Shown here: one piece after another, positions 55,239 to 64,000 of the stretch | Layout: each line of letters starts with the position of its first letter | How positions within the stretch are numbered: the stretch's first letter is position 1 | Assembly (NCBI RefSeq): GCF_024346875.1 | Contig: NZ_AP024871.1 | Span: 806,001 to 870,000, forward strand | Reading direction: 5' to 3' | Source of the DNA: Vibrio gallicus | GTDB lineage: Bacteria; Pseudomonadota; Gammaproteobacteria; Enterobacterales; Vibrionaceae | Length of the DNA: 64,000 nucleotides | Notes under the pieces: generated by a model | Seen by the model: the letters and a program-made list of their open reading frames with translations, nothing else | Database searches by the model: none | What the model was told of the DNA's origin: nothing | Position numbers and translations under genes: made by a program

Positions 55239-56252
55239 TTATTTATTTTCAAGAGCTTGTTGAATCGGTGGACCAATTTGGCGCTTGCGTGATGTGACTC
55301 CTTCTAGGGTCAACATATCGTTGTTTGATGCTGTTTTAAATGCGCTTTTAAGAACTTGGTAATCGCTATTATCAACCCACAGTAAGTTCGCTTTTTTATT
55401 CTTGGTATCGGTAATCGAGAAGAATAAGTGGTCTAGGTTATTGGCTTTTTTATAAGCGGTCATTGCAGATAGCAGCTCTTGTTTACGGTCGATAAGTTGC
55501 TGGGCGGTTAGGGTTTCAGCAACACCAATACCGACTTTTTTACCGCCATATTCAAAGTTTTTATAATCCATGGTCAAAATGGTTTCAGCAGAGAGGTGGC
55601 TAAGATCGGATTTAGCAATCAGCATTTGTTGTCCAAAGCTGTTGATATCTTTGATGCCAGCCATGTTAGCTAATTTTTCAGCATATTGACGGTCATAATC
55701 TGTCGTTGTTGATGATTGGAATACCACGGTATCTGACAAAATAGCGCCTAAGCCTGCACAAGCCAGATTTTTAGGTAGCTTGATATTAAGTTGCTGGGCG
55801 TGATCAGCCAAAATCGTCGCCGCTGAACCCCAGCCGCGAATATCCATTGCCACAAGTTGTGGGGTATTGATAGGTGAACCACCAATAGCATGGTGGTCAA
55901 TAACGGCCACTATTGAGCCTTGATCTATGCTCGTTGCTAATTGAGTAGTCTGGTTGAAGTCTACCAAACCTACTTTAAATGAAGAGTAGTCGTTTTCAAC
56001 ACGTGGCGCGTCAACCTTACAATAGTTCAGAACAAATGCTGTTTCTGGATTAACCTGTTCCGCAACCGTTGCCGTGCCGCCATGGATATGTGCCGCAAGT
56101 AGAGCCGATACGGCACTATCAGTATCTGGGCTTAAGTGACCGGTCCAAACCAGATTCTGAGTGTCATTATCTGCTGGATTCTGCAGGCTAAATGCATAAC
56201 TTGTAGAGCTGATAGATATAACTAGTGTTGCAACTATTGGAGAAAGTTTCAC
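55239..56252 (-). CDS. ppaC: Family II (Mn-dependent) inorganic pyrophosphatase, apparently exported
   Basis: 337 residues. A signal peptide covers about 1-20 (TSYAF). The DHH family metal ligands are all there: GHLSPDTD (His39, Asp43, Asp45), VDFNQ, IDHH, and the C-terminal SRKRQIGPP substrate loop. Typical family II enzymes are about 310 residues, cytosolic and start near the GHxxPDTD motif; this one has an added leader. It would cleave pyrophosphate in the periplasm. Confidence 0.86.
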   Translation of the reverse strand: MKLSPIVATLVISISSTSYAFSLQNPADNDTQNLVWTGHLSPDTDSAVSALLAAHIHGGTATVAEQVNPETAFVLNYCKVDAPRVENDYSSFKVGLVDFNQTTQLATSIDQGSIVAVIDHHAIGGSPINTPQLVAMDIRGWGSAATILADHAQQLNIKLPKNLACAGLGAILSDTVVFQSSTTTDYDRQYAEKLANMAGIKDINSFGQQMLIAKSDLSHLSAETILTMDYKNFEYGGKKVGIGVAETLTAQQLIDRKQELLSAMTAYKKANNLDHLFFSITDTKNKKANLLWVDNSDYQVLKSAFKTASNNDMLTLEGVTSRKRQIGPPIQQALENK

Positions 56253-56517
56253 TGAGGTTTCCTTAAAAGGGGTATTTATAAAAGACGCCTACAAGGTAAC
56301 TGCAATAAGTTTCAGTAATATGTCTTACTTGTTTCATTTTGATTTCAATTAGTTAGTTGTGATTTTCATGGTGATAGGTTTTTATAATGGGGAATCTAGC
56401 CCTAAATGTTCACTTTTCCGTTTGGGTCTCATAAGCATGTGATTGAATGAGATATACTCGGGGGCTGATCAAAGCCTATGCGCATCATTATGGGCAGAAG
56501 TAGCACTTGGAAAGTAA

Positions 56518-57024
56518 ATGCAATTAAAACCAATCGATAAAAAAACCTACCGTTCACGCCTTAACATTGTAATTGTGGCCTGTATTGCAATTCTGGCTGT
56601 GTTGAGTTTGGCCATATCTCAAACATTAATTCAGATCTTTCCCTCCCAATCTGGCTCGCATTTCCACTGGAATCTACTTGGGGTAGTAGTGAGTGCGTTA
56701 ACCCTTGGCGCAATACTGATTAAGTTAAAAACGCACCCTAAGATGCTTGAAGTTGCGTATGTTTGGGATCTAAAACAACAACTAAATCGAATCTATAGAA
56801 AGAACCGAAAACTGATAGCGGCCGCCAAACAGGGCAATAAGGGCGCAATGTTGGCACTGCAGTTTAGCTACCATGGATCTCGTCAATTATGGGAGCTAGA
56901 TGACAATACGATTACTATAAATACCTTAAATAAGGCGCAGTTAGAGCTTGATGGTTGGGCTGAGCAATATAACGTAGAGCTCAATATTAACGAGTATCAC
57001 TCAGGATTATTGAGTGAATTCTAA
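56518..57024 (+). CDS. DUF3087 family membrane protein
   Basis: 168 residues with two N-terminal membrane helices (about 16-36 and 49-65) and a charged cytosolic part (LKQQLNRIYRKNRKLIAAAKQG). Matches the DUF3087 pattern. Function unknown. Ends at a bidirectional terminator. Confidence 0.82.
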   Translation: MQLKPIDKKTYRSRLNIVIVACIAILAVLSLAISQTLIQIFPSQSGSHFHWNLLGVVVSALTLGAILIKLKTHPKMLEVAYVWDLKQQLNRIYRKNRKLIAAAKQGNKGAMLALQFSYHGSRQLWELDDNTITINTLNKAQLELDGWAEQYNVELNINEYHSGLLSEF

Positions 57025-57037
57025 TTACTTTATTAGC

Positions 57038-57074
57038 AAAAAGGGCGATATACACAAGTTATATCGCCCTTTTT
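57038..57074. terminator. Bidirectional terminator between DUF3087 and pflB
   Basis: AAAAAGGGCGATATA/TATATCGCCCTTTTT, a perfect 15-pair stem with a seven-base loop. Confidence 0.95.
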
Positions 57075-57103
57075 CTTATTTGGCCTGCCGACAGATTATA
57101 CCA

Positions 57104-59401
57104 TTATATTTTATCGGTGAAGGTACGGCTGATTACATCTTGTTGCTGCTCACGGGTGAGTGAGTTGAAGCGTACAGCGTAGCCAGATACGCGAATTGTC
57201 AGTTGCGGATACTTTTCTGGGTTCTCGACCGCATCAAGTAACATTTCACGGTTTAACACGTTTACGTTAAGGTGTTGACCGCCTTCGACTTTAACCTCAT
57301 CACTTTCGCTTTCATGGTGGAAGTACCCATCCATAAGCGCGGCAAGGTTAGCTTTCTGATCGGTATCACTTTTTCCTAACGCATTCGGTACGATAGAGAA
57401 GGTATATGAGATACCATCTTTTGCTGATGCAAATGGCAGTTTAGCAACGGATGATAAAGAGGCGACAGCGCCATTCTCATCGCGGCCATGCATTGGGTTT
57501 GCACCTGGGCCAAATGGCATACCAGCGCGGCGACCATCTGGGGTATTGCCTGTTTTTTTACCATAAACAACGTTGGATGTGATGGTCAAAATGGACTGAG
57601 TTGGAACAGCATCGCGATAGGTATGGTTTTTCTTAATTTTATTCATAAAGCGCTCTACCAAATCACAAGCGATATCGTCAACACGTGGGTCGTTGTTACC
57701 AAATTTTGGATAATCACCCTCAATGTCAAAGTCCACGGCAATGCCATCTTGATTGCGAATTGGCTTAACCTTCGCGTATTTAATGGCAGCCAATGAATCT
57801 GCTACTACGGATAATCCAGCGATACCGCAGGCCATAGTGCGGTGCACATCACGGTCCATAAGCGCCATTAGCGAAGCTTCGTAGCTGTAACGGTCGTGTG
57901 AGTAGTGGATGATGTTCAACGCTGTCACATATTGCGTAGCAAGCCAGTCCAGCATTTCATCAAAATGAGGCATCAAGCGGTCATAATCTAATACGTCATC
58001 TGCAATACGAGCAAATTGAGGGCCAACTTGCGCATTGGTTTTTTCATCAACACCACCATTGATGGTGTAAAGCAGCGCTTTGGCTAGGTTTGCGCGAGCG
58101 CCAAAGAATTGCATGTGTTGACCAACGATCTGAGGACTTACACAGCAAGCAATTGCGTAGTCATCGTTGTCAAAATCTGGGCGCATTAAGTCATCGTTTT
58201 CGTATTGAACCGAAGAGGTCTCAATCGATACTTTAGCAGCGTAGTGTTTAAATGCTTGCGGCAGTTGCTCTGACCATAGGATGGTCATATTTGGTTCTGG
58301 AGCAGGTCCCATAGTATGTAGGGTGTGCAAGTAACGGAACGTGGTTTTGCTAACTAGAGTACGACCATCAACCCCCATTCCCGCCATTGCTTCGGTTGCC
58401 CATATTGGGTCACCGGAGAATAGTGAATCGTATTCAGGGGTACGCAGGAAGCGAACCATGCGTAGCTTCATGATGAAGTGATCAATAAATTCTTGTGCTT
58501 GTTTCTCGTCGATAATGCCACGCTCAATATCGCGTTCGATATATACATCGAGGAAGGTCGATGTGCGTCCGAGTGACATGGCCGCGCCGTTTTGCGATTT
58601 AACCGCAGCAAGGTATCCAAAATAGGTAAATTGGATTGCTTGTTGTGCGGTGACTGCAGGAGATGACATATCAATGCCATATTTAAGCCCCATTTGACGT
58701 ATGTCTTCTAGCGCGCGAATTTGGTCAGTGATCTCTTCACGCAGGCGCAGTGTTTTATCAAGTTGTTGACCATTTTCAAGCATCGCTTGCGTAGAATGCA
58801 GCTGTTGTTGCTTATCGGCTTTTAGGAAGTCTAATCCGTATAGCGCGATGCGGCGATAATCGCCAATAATACGACCACGACCATACGCATCTGGAAGACC
58901 GGTGATGATACCTGAACGGCGACACGCTTTGATTTCATTTGTATAAAGGTCAAAGGTAGCTTGGTTATGGGTCTTGCGGTGCTCGGTGAAGGTATTTTCA
59001 AGTTGAGGGTCGAGCTCTCGGCCATATACTTCACAAGATGTTTTCACCATGCGAATTCCGCCGTTGGCAATAATAGCGCGCTTTAGTGGTTTATCGGTTT
59101 GGAGGCCAACTATTTTCTCTAGGCGTTTTTCAATGTATCCAGCGTCGTGTGAGGTGATGGTGGATGCAACATCGGTATCAAAATCGACAGGTGCATGAGT
59201 GCGGCTTTCTTGTTTAATGCCTTCTAACACTTGCTCCCACAATTGCTGGGTAGACTCACTCGCTTCGGACAGAAAGGATTCGTCACCTTCATAAGGGGTG
59301 TAGTTCTTTTGAATGAAATCCCGGGTATTAACCGATGTCTGCCATTCGCCCCCTTGAAAGCCTTTCCACGCTGCTATCATATTTGTAGTAGGAATAGTCA
59401 T
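57104..59401 (-). CDS. pflB: Pyruvate formate-lyase
   Basis: 765 residues. The thiyl Cys pair is in [11 protein letters not shown], followed by [25 protein letters not shown] as in E. coli PflB. The glycyl radical is Gly740 in [13 protein letters not shown]. It splits pyruvate with CoA to formate and acetyl-CoA without oxygen. Unlike E. coli it has neither focA upstream nor pflA downstream here, so its activase is encoded elsewhere. Confidence 0.95.
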   Translation of the reverse strand: MTIPTTNMIAAWKGFQGGEWQTSVNTRDFIQKNYTPYEGDESFLSEASESTQQLWEQVLEGIKQESRTHAPVDFDTDVASTITSHDAGYIEKRLEKIVGLQTDKPLKRAIIANGGIRMVKTSCEVYGRELDPQLENTFTEHRKTHNQATFDLYTNEIKACRRSGIITGLPDAYGRGRIIGDYRRIALYGLDFLKADKQQQLHSTQAMLENGQQLDKTLRLREEITDQIRALEDIRQMGLKYGIDMSSPAVTAQQAIQFTYFGYLAAVKSQNGAAMSLGRTSTFLDVYIERDIERGIIDEKQAQEFIDHFIMKLRMVRFLRTPEYDSLFSGDPIWATEAMAGMGVDGRTLVSKTTFRYLHTLHTMGPAPEPNMTILWSEQLPQAFKHYAAKVSIETSSVQYENDDLMRPDFDNDDYAIACCVSPQIVGQHMQFFGARANLAKALLYTINGGVDEKTNAQVGPQFARIADDVLDYDRLMPHFDEMLDWLATQYVTALNIIHYSHDRYSYEASLMALMDRDVHRTMACGIAGLSVVADSLAAIKYAKVKPIRNQDGIAVDFDIEGDYPKFGNNDPRVDDIACDLVERFMNKIKKNHTYRDAVPTQSILTITSNVVYGKKTGNTPDGRRAGMPFGPGANPMHGRDENGAVASLSSVAKLPFASAKDGISYTFSIVPNALGKSDTDQKANLAALMDGYFHHESESDEVKVEGGQHLNVNVLNREMLLDAVENPEKYPQLTIRVSGYAVRFNSLTREQQQDVISRTFTDKI

Positions 59402-59647
59402 ATTGAACCTCTAACACATTGATAATTATGCGGTAGCGTTTATGTTTGCGCTCCGCTTTAAACTGCGGTCTATGATAGAACGATAGATTAATGAGTAAAG
59501 TGCATTGTTTTTATTTAATTAATGCATTTTGTGCATGATTATAATAAACACTAGTTTTATCAGTAGATTAAATGACATATGCGGTAGATTTTGCGTGCGA
59601 TTAATTTATGAAATAATGGACGTAATTAATAAGGAGTATTGAACCAG

Positions 59648-60310
59648 ATGAATCCAGATACGCTACACCCTATGGCGGGGTTAAAACACACAGTGCTGTT
59701 AAAACCATTAATTGAACAAAGCGATGTCCACAATGTTTTTGCCGGTGATTATAGCTATTACAGTGAATTTGGTGATGCGAGCGGCTTTTTAGAGAATAAC
59801 GTTCTGTATAACTTTGGTATATCGGGAGCTTCACTGCATATTGGTAAATTTTGTGCGTTGGCCAATGGTGTCCAATTTATTATGCCGGATGCCAATCATG
59901 CCACTAAAGGCGTGAGCACCTTTCCCTTTGCTGTATTTGGAGAGCGTTGGTCACAGCAGTTGCCGCTAAAAGAATATCCATTTAAGAAGTACCCAGATAC
60001 GGTTATTGGCAATGATGTGTGGCTTGGCTATGAGGTTACGATAATGCCAGGAGTGAACATTGGCCACGGCGCTATCATAGGTGCAAAGTCAGTCGTGGCA
60101 ACGGATATTCCTGCTTATAGCGTAGCGGTAGGGAACCCAGCAAAGGTAGTCAAAATGCGCTTCAATGAACAGTATCAAAAGCTACTACTGCGCTTGGCAT
60201 GGTGGGACTGGGATATTGCAATAATTGAGAAGGCGATGCCTTTGCTAGTGCAAGGGAGTGCAACTGAGTTATTGGCGTTTGCAACTGAGCAAGGGCTTAT
60301 AAATGAGTAA
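59648..60310 (+). CDS. CatB/Vat-like hexapeptide acetyltransferase
   Basis: 220 residues with the xenobiotic acetyltransferase layout: [35 protein letters not shown] with a candidate catalytic His, [32 protein letters not shown] hexapeptides. More distant from CatB9 than the gene at 53069. ATG 59648 with AAGGAG 11 bases upstream; TTG 59639 is too close. Substrate unknown. Confidence 0.85.
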   Translation: MNPDTLHPMAGLKHTVLLKPLIEQSDVHNVFAGDYSYYSEFGDASGFLENNVLYNFGISGASLHIGKFCALANGVQFIMPDANHATKGVSTFPFAVFGERWSQQLPLKEYPFKKYPDTVIGNDVWLGYEVTIMPGVNIGHGAIIGAKSVVATDIPAYSVAVGNPAKVVKMRFNEQYQKLLLRLAWWDWDIAIIEKAMPLLVQGSATELLAFATEQGLINE

Positions 60311-60413
60311 CAGCAGGATTGCTTAAAGCATGAAACAATAGAATGTTAGGTTGTGCTTGTGGTTAATTGGTGTCAGTTCTGTGAGGATAGGGGTTTTAAA
60401 GGGAGGTAAAGCT

Positions 60414-61139
60414 ATGAATTTGGGATTAAGTGGAAAGAAGGTTGTTGTTACTGGCGGTTCTTCAGGTATTGGAGCGGCAATAGTTAAGACCTTTCTAGAA
60501 GAAGGGGCACATGTATACTTTTGTGGTCGTGACCAAATTAAGATCGATACTGTTTTAGCAGAGCTTGCACAATATTCGCACCTGCATGCTAAACAATTGG
60601 ATGTAACTCAAGAGCAGGACTTTAAGGCATGGATTGACGAAATCGGTCAAGTTGATGTGTTTGTGCCTAATGTTAGTGCGCTCTCTTCTGATTGGGAACA
60701 GTGTATAAATACCGATGTATTGGCAACAGTACGTAATATTGACTGCGTACTTCCCGCGCTAACTGGTGATAATCCAGCAGTGACATTCATCGGCTCGACC
60801 AGTGCTTCAGTGAGTGAAAGAGGCGGTAATGCCTATGGCGCGATGAAAGCGGCAGTTACTCACTATGTGCAGTCTTTATCCAAGACTCATGCTGGCAAAA
60901 TTCGCTTTAATATCGTAGCTCCAGCAGCAACTCTATTTGATGGTGGCGGTTGGGACAAATTTCGTATTGCAGCCCCAGAGCGATTTGAAGAGAAAGTGAA
61001 TAATTTACCAATGAAGCGCCTAGCCACACCCCAAGAAATCGCAGATGGTGTCGTTTTTGTTTCATCGGCGCGTGCTAGTTACATCGCGGGTGAGGTGATT
61101 CATATAGATGGCGGGGAAGCGGACTCGGCAAGCTTTTAG
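60414..61139 (+). CDS. Short-chain dehydrogenase/reductase
   Basis: 241-residue classical SDR: TGGSSGIG near 13-20, an unusual PNVSAL in place of NNAG, catalytic Ser in IGSTSAS near 127 and YGAMK near 139-143. C terminal SYIAGEVIHIDGG is typical. GGGAGG before ATG 60414. NAD(P) oxidoreductase of unknown substrate. Confidence 0.88.
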   Translation: MNLGLSGKKVVVTGGSSGIGAAIVKTFLEEGAHVYFCGRDQIKIDTVLAELAQYSHLHAKQLDVTQEQDFKAWIDEIGQVDVFVPNVSALSSDWEQCINTDVLATVRNIDCVLPALTGDNPAVTFIGSTSASVSERGGNAYGAMKAAVTHYVQSLSKTHAGKIRFNIVAPAATLFDGGGWDKFRIAAPERFEEKVNNLPMKRLATPQEIADGVVFVSSARASYIAGEVIHIDGGEADSASF

Positions 61140-61246
61140 CTTGATAATGCCAATCGCCGTTTTTGACAGCACAGTAATCAACCTTGGTTGTGATACAATT
61201 AGTGGTAATTATTAATGCGTCTCGGCGCTTGCACAAGAAGAGCTTT

Positions 61247-61465
61247 ATGAGCCAGCAACAGCAGAACAACCCCCTGCACGGGTTGACCCTTGAAAAAATA
61301 CTTACTCGTCTAGTGGAGCACTACGGCTGGAAGGGAATGTATGCCGAGGTTAAGGTTAATTGCTTCGACAACGACCCATCGATTAAGTCGTCATTGAAAT
61401 TTCTACGCCGCACTCAGTGGGCGCGAGACAAAGTAGAAGCACTATATATTCAAACCTTTTGTTAG
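61247..61465 (+). CDS. VF530/DUF2132 family DNA-binding protein
   Basis: 72 residues. The motif [21 protein letters not shown] and [21 protein letters not shown] is diagnostic of VF530, a small helical fold first solved from Aliivibrio fischeri. Start ATG 61247. Function unknown. Confidence 0.9.
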   Translation: MSQQQQNNPLHGLTLEKILTRLVEHYGWKGMYAEVKVNCFDNDPSIKSSLKFLRRTQWARDKVEALYIQTFC

Positions 61466-61490
61466 GTTGTGAATTTTTGCTGATTAGCAT

Positions 61491-61521
61491 CAACAAAGGG
61501 CTCATTATGAGCCCTTTGTTG
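61491..61521. terminator. Bidirectional terminator
   Basis: CAACAAAGGGCTCA-TTA-TGAGCCCTTTGTTG, a 14-pair stem between convergent VF530 and DUF3332 genes. Confidence 0.9.
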
Positions 61522-61527
61522 TATCAA

Positions 61528-62064
61528 TTAGACGTCGGTAGTTACGAAGTCTTGCAGTTGCCCCATGGTTGTCTCTGATACCAATTCACCATCGTAGTAA
61601 TAAGATACCTTTTCGCCATCACGTACACCGGTAACGACCGCCGTATCACCGTTGTTGTAGGTGATATTCATCTGTACGGTATTATTATCAATAGACTCAA
61701 AGGTACTGCTTTCTATCTGGCGCTGTGAGATGGGTTCAATAGGCGCATCTGTCAGTGATGGGTCTAGAGATTCGTTCATGTTGTACATGGTTTCTACTTT
61801 GCTATCAAAGATATGTGGCTTACCGTTTAATGGGTTTGTACCAGTCCAGAATTCAAGGGAGTTGAATATCAAGCTATCGACACCCACGCTTAATGCATAC
61901 ACAGGGGCAAGGAGCATGTTAACTCCGCCACGTGCATAGCGGTTGTCGACTACTTCAAGGTTAAATTTCATTACATGGCCGGTCACGGCGTTGCTACCAA
62001 TACAACCAGATAGAGACGCAGCAACTGCAATAAAACCTATCGCCTTCAAGCATAATTTTTTCAT
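61528..62064 (-). CDS. DUF3332 family lipoprotein
   Basis: 178 residues, lipobox LSGC near residue 21. The conserved VDNRYARGGVNMLLAPVYALSVGVDSLIFNSLEFWTG block is DUF3332. Envelope protein of unknown role, common in marine gammaproteobacteria. Confidence 0.87.
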   Translation of the reverse strand: MKKLCLKAIGFIAVAASLSGCIGSNAVTGHVMKFNLEVVDNRYARGGVNMLLAPVYALSVGVDSLIFNSLEFWTGTNPLNGKPHIFDSKVETMYNMNESLDPSLTDAPIEPISQRQIESSTFESIDNNTVQMNITYNNGDTAVVTGVRDGEKVSYYYDGELVSETTMGQLQDFVTTDV

Positions 62065-62480
62065 CTATAAACCCTTCTTTGAATTTGCACTAACACCAAT
62101 TAAATAAATAATGTCGCGCAATTAACCCCAATATTTATTGTTATTAATTGGGAGTAATTACGTGATGAAGCTAGTGTAGGTGAGCCGGGTTTTGGTTACT
62201 TACCTATTTGTGCCACGGCATAAACTATCTATTTAGGGCCTAAGGCAGAGTTAGCAATAAAGAGAATATTTGTAACCTGCTGTATCAAACTGTTGCTTAA
62301 GTAACAGTGGTACAAGTCACACTTTATTGATAATAGGGTACCTCTTAAGTGGTAACTGGGATTGCATTCACGAACCAGACATATATATAAAATGTTAAAT
62401 TAAATAAATGATTTAGGTCAATTTAGGTATCTATTACCCCTGTACTCCACTCACAACTATATTTTGTTTTGACGAGTACT
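62065..62480 (+). promoter_or_regulatory. torC upstream region with FNR/CRP-like site
   Basis: 416 bp between divergent DUF3332 and torC. ATGAT-TTAG-GTCAA at 62408-62421 is a near match to the FNR pattern, about 60 bp before the torC ATG. I could not identify convincing TorR boxes by eye. No gene. Confidence 0.35.
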
Positions 62481-63575
62481 ATGTCTATTAAGAAGCGCTA
62501 TGTTGCATTGATTGCAGCGGTTGGTATTGGGGTTGGGTGGTTAACCTTAGGGGGAACAGCCGCCATTATGCATTACACCTCAAGTACAGAGTTCTGTGTA
62601 TCGTGCCATACCATGCAGATCCCCTATGAAGAATATGAAGGCTCGGTTCACTTTAGTAACGCTAAAGGGATCAGAGCTGAATGTGCGGATTGCCATATCC
62701 CATCTGACCCTGTTGATTATGTCATTACTAAAATATGCGCTTCGAAAGATATTTATCATGAATTCGTTACGGGCAAGATCGATGATGTAGATAAATATGA
62801 GGCGCATCGCTTAGAGATGGCCGAAACCGTATGGAAGCAGTTTCGAGAAAACGATTCCGCAACGTGCCGCTCTTGTCATGATTTCGATGCTATGGATGAG
62901 TACTCGCAATCAGAAGATGCAGCCAAGAAGCACGCTTATGCGCGTGAACACTCACAAACCTGTATTGATTGCCACAAAGGTATGGCGCACTTTGCTCCGG
63001 AGTTGGAAATGGACTCAGAAGCCTTCGATCATCTGATGGAGTTTACTGAGCAAACACCTAGCGATGCCAAGGTGGTTTATCCGGTGGATTACATTAAAGC
63101 TGAAGACCTAGGCACTATCAATCCAACCGCAAAACTGGTGGTTAACTCTGCACAAGGGGACACTCGTCAAGTTACGTTAGATGCGTATCAGATGAAAGGT
63201 GCTGAGCAAGTGCTTTATATCGGCCAAGGTCAGCGCGCTATCGTTGCGAGCTTAACTGACAAAGGCCAACAAGCTTTGGTGGTTGGTGATTTTGAAGCAG
63301 ACCGCTATGGCAATGAGTGGCGTAGTGCTCAACTTAACGCTGAGATTACTAGCCCTGTTGTCGATTCTCTAGAGCCTATCTGGTCGTATGCTGAAGAATT
63401 GGATACCGTTTATTGCTCAACATGCCATGCCAAAATCGATGCGCATCACTTTACGGTGAATGCATGGGGTCCGGTAGCGAAGGGCATGGGAGACCGCACC
63501 GACATCTCAAAACACGACTTAGAGTTACTGACTAAATTTTTCCAAAACCACGCGAAAGACGTGACTGGACATTAA
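62481..63575 (+). CDS. torC: Pentahaem c-type cytochrome TorC
   Basis: 364 residues. An N-terminal anchor helix (about 8-30) holds it in the inner membrane facing the periplasm. Haem sites: CVSCH (39-43), CADCH (68-72), CRSCH and CIDCH in the NapC/NirT domain, and CSTCH in the TorC C-terminal domain. It passes electrons from menaquinol to TorA. ATG 62481 is used; TTG 62469 is possible. 38 bp before torA. Confidence 0.94.
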   Translation: MSIKKRYVALIAAVGIGVGWLTLGGTAAIMHYTSSTEFCVSCHTMQIPYEEYEGSVHFSNAKGIRAECADCHIPSDPVDYVITKICASKDIYHEFVTGKIDDVDKYEAHRLEMAETVWKQFRENDSATCRSCHDFDAMDEYSQSEDAAKKHAYAREHSQTCIDCHKGMAHFAPELEMDSEAFDHLMEFTEQTPSDAKVVYPVDYIKAEDLGTINPTAKLVVNSAQGDTRQVTLDAYQMKGAEQVLYIGQGQRAIVASLTDKGQQALVVGDFEADRYGNEWRSAQLNAEITSPVVDSLEPIWSYAEELDTVYCSTCHAKIDAHHFTVNAWGPVAKGMGDRTDISKHDLELLTKFFQNHAKDVTGH

Positions 63576-63613
63576 TAAGGCCGAACAAAGGCTTGAAATT
63601 AAAGGAACATTTT

Positions 63614-64000
63614 ATGACTAATATATCCCGCCGTGGATTCTTGAAAGGAACTGGACTGGCTGCTGGTGCTATGGCAATCACCTCGCTGACTCCAATGTCA
63701 GCAATGGCAGCTAAAAAGCGAGGCTCTGGCGTATTAACTGCTGGGCGCATGGGACCAATGCTGGTTGAAGTTAAAGACGGCAAGCTGATCTCTAGTAAAA
63801 ATGCATTGGCACAGACTGTGCCAAATAGCTTACAAACATTAGGGCCGGATCAGGTTCATACTAAAGCGCGCATCAAATACCCAATGGTTCGTAAGGGCTT
63901 TTTAGAAAACCCATCTAAACCAACGGGTCAGCGTGGTGATGACGAGTTTGTTCGCGTGTCATGGGATGAAGCTTATAAACTTGCACATGAACAGCACATG
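63614..64000 (+). CDS. torA: Trimethylamine-N-oxide reductase TorA, 5' part
   Basis: The first 129 residues are in the window. The Tat motif SRRGFLKG (5-12) and AMA cleavage region near 36 mark an exported molybdoenzyme. The mature start (RGSGVLTAGRMGPMLVEVKDG, ... IKYPMVRKGFL) matches TorA/DMSO reductase. AAAGGAA precedes ATG 63614. It needs the bis-MGD cofactor for which the moa genes at the other end make the precursor. Confidence 0.94.
   Translation, partial: MTNISRRGFLKGTGLAAGAMAITSLTPMSAMAAKKRGSGVLTAGRMGPMLVEVKDGKLISSKNALAQTVPNSLQTLGPDQVHTKARIKYPMVRKGFLENPSKPTGQRGDDEFVRVSWDEAYKLAHEQHM

Overview
The window reads as a chromosome segment of a Vibrionaceae member, most likely a Vibrio. The evidence is the gene order yvcK-moaABCDE-oppABCDF, the tesB/ybaY/atl/ffs cluster, TorC/TorA, MSHA-like pilins, a CatB acetyltransferase close to the Vibrio CatB9 type, and a REP-associated (RAYT) transposase with vibrio-type intergenic repeats. 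All calls come from reading sequence and translations; no database search was run.

Layout. 1-10.2 kb is core: the 3' end of a gene (possibly luxU), yvcK, a molybdenum-cofactor riboswitch and the moaABCDE operon, then the oligopeptide permease oppABCDF. 10.2-11.1 kb is a four-unit array of about 219 bp repeats built from two palindromes. 11.17-11.4 kb holds two nearly identical tRNA-Tyr genes on the minus strand with a clear promoter and terminator. 11.9-16.1 kb is a two-gene RND efflux pump. 16.1-24.7 kb is mostly core: ogt-alkA DNA alkylation repair, an outer-membrane protein, DUF1244, a PLP enzyme divergent from a DecR-type regulator, putP, tesB, ybaY, atl and the 4.5S RNA gene ffs.

Directly after ffs the character changes. 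24.8-53 kb is accessory: a 5'-truncated tnpB fused to a broken DUF1214 gene, a YafN/YafO toxin-antitoxin pair, an unrecognised 452-residue protein, regulators (AraC, LysR, TetR, AraC), redox enzymes, a second nine-unit palindrome array, a DMT exporter with its TetR and operators, and a minus-strand cluster of porin, DUF3299 and exported amidohydrolase. The same region holds an exported fumarylacetoacetase-fold protein and a RAYT transposase flanked by copies of a GGACACCCATAA-type motif. From 51 to 64 kb are rhlE, a putative 32-residue membrane protein, catB, two tandem orphan MSHA-like pilins, an exported family II pyrophosphatase, pflB without pflA, a second hexapeptide acetyltransferase, an SDR, small conserved genes, and torC plus the start of torA (TMAO respiration).

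How it fits together. MoaA-E make molybdopterin for molybdoenzymes such as TorA at the other end of the window. The strongest candidate for a little-described system is the repeat biology: two arrays that share the same pair of palindromes but have different linkers, two dispersed relatives, a recurring TACTGGACACCCATAAT motif, and a single RAYT gene between oppositely oriented copies of that motif. The TnpB/DUF1214 junction, the 32-residue membrane protein, the exported pyrophosphatase and the 452-residue protein next to yafNO are secondary leads.
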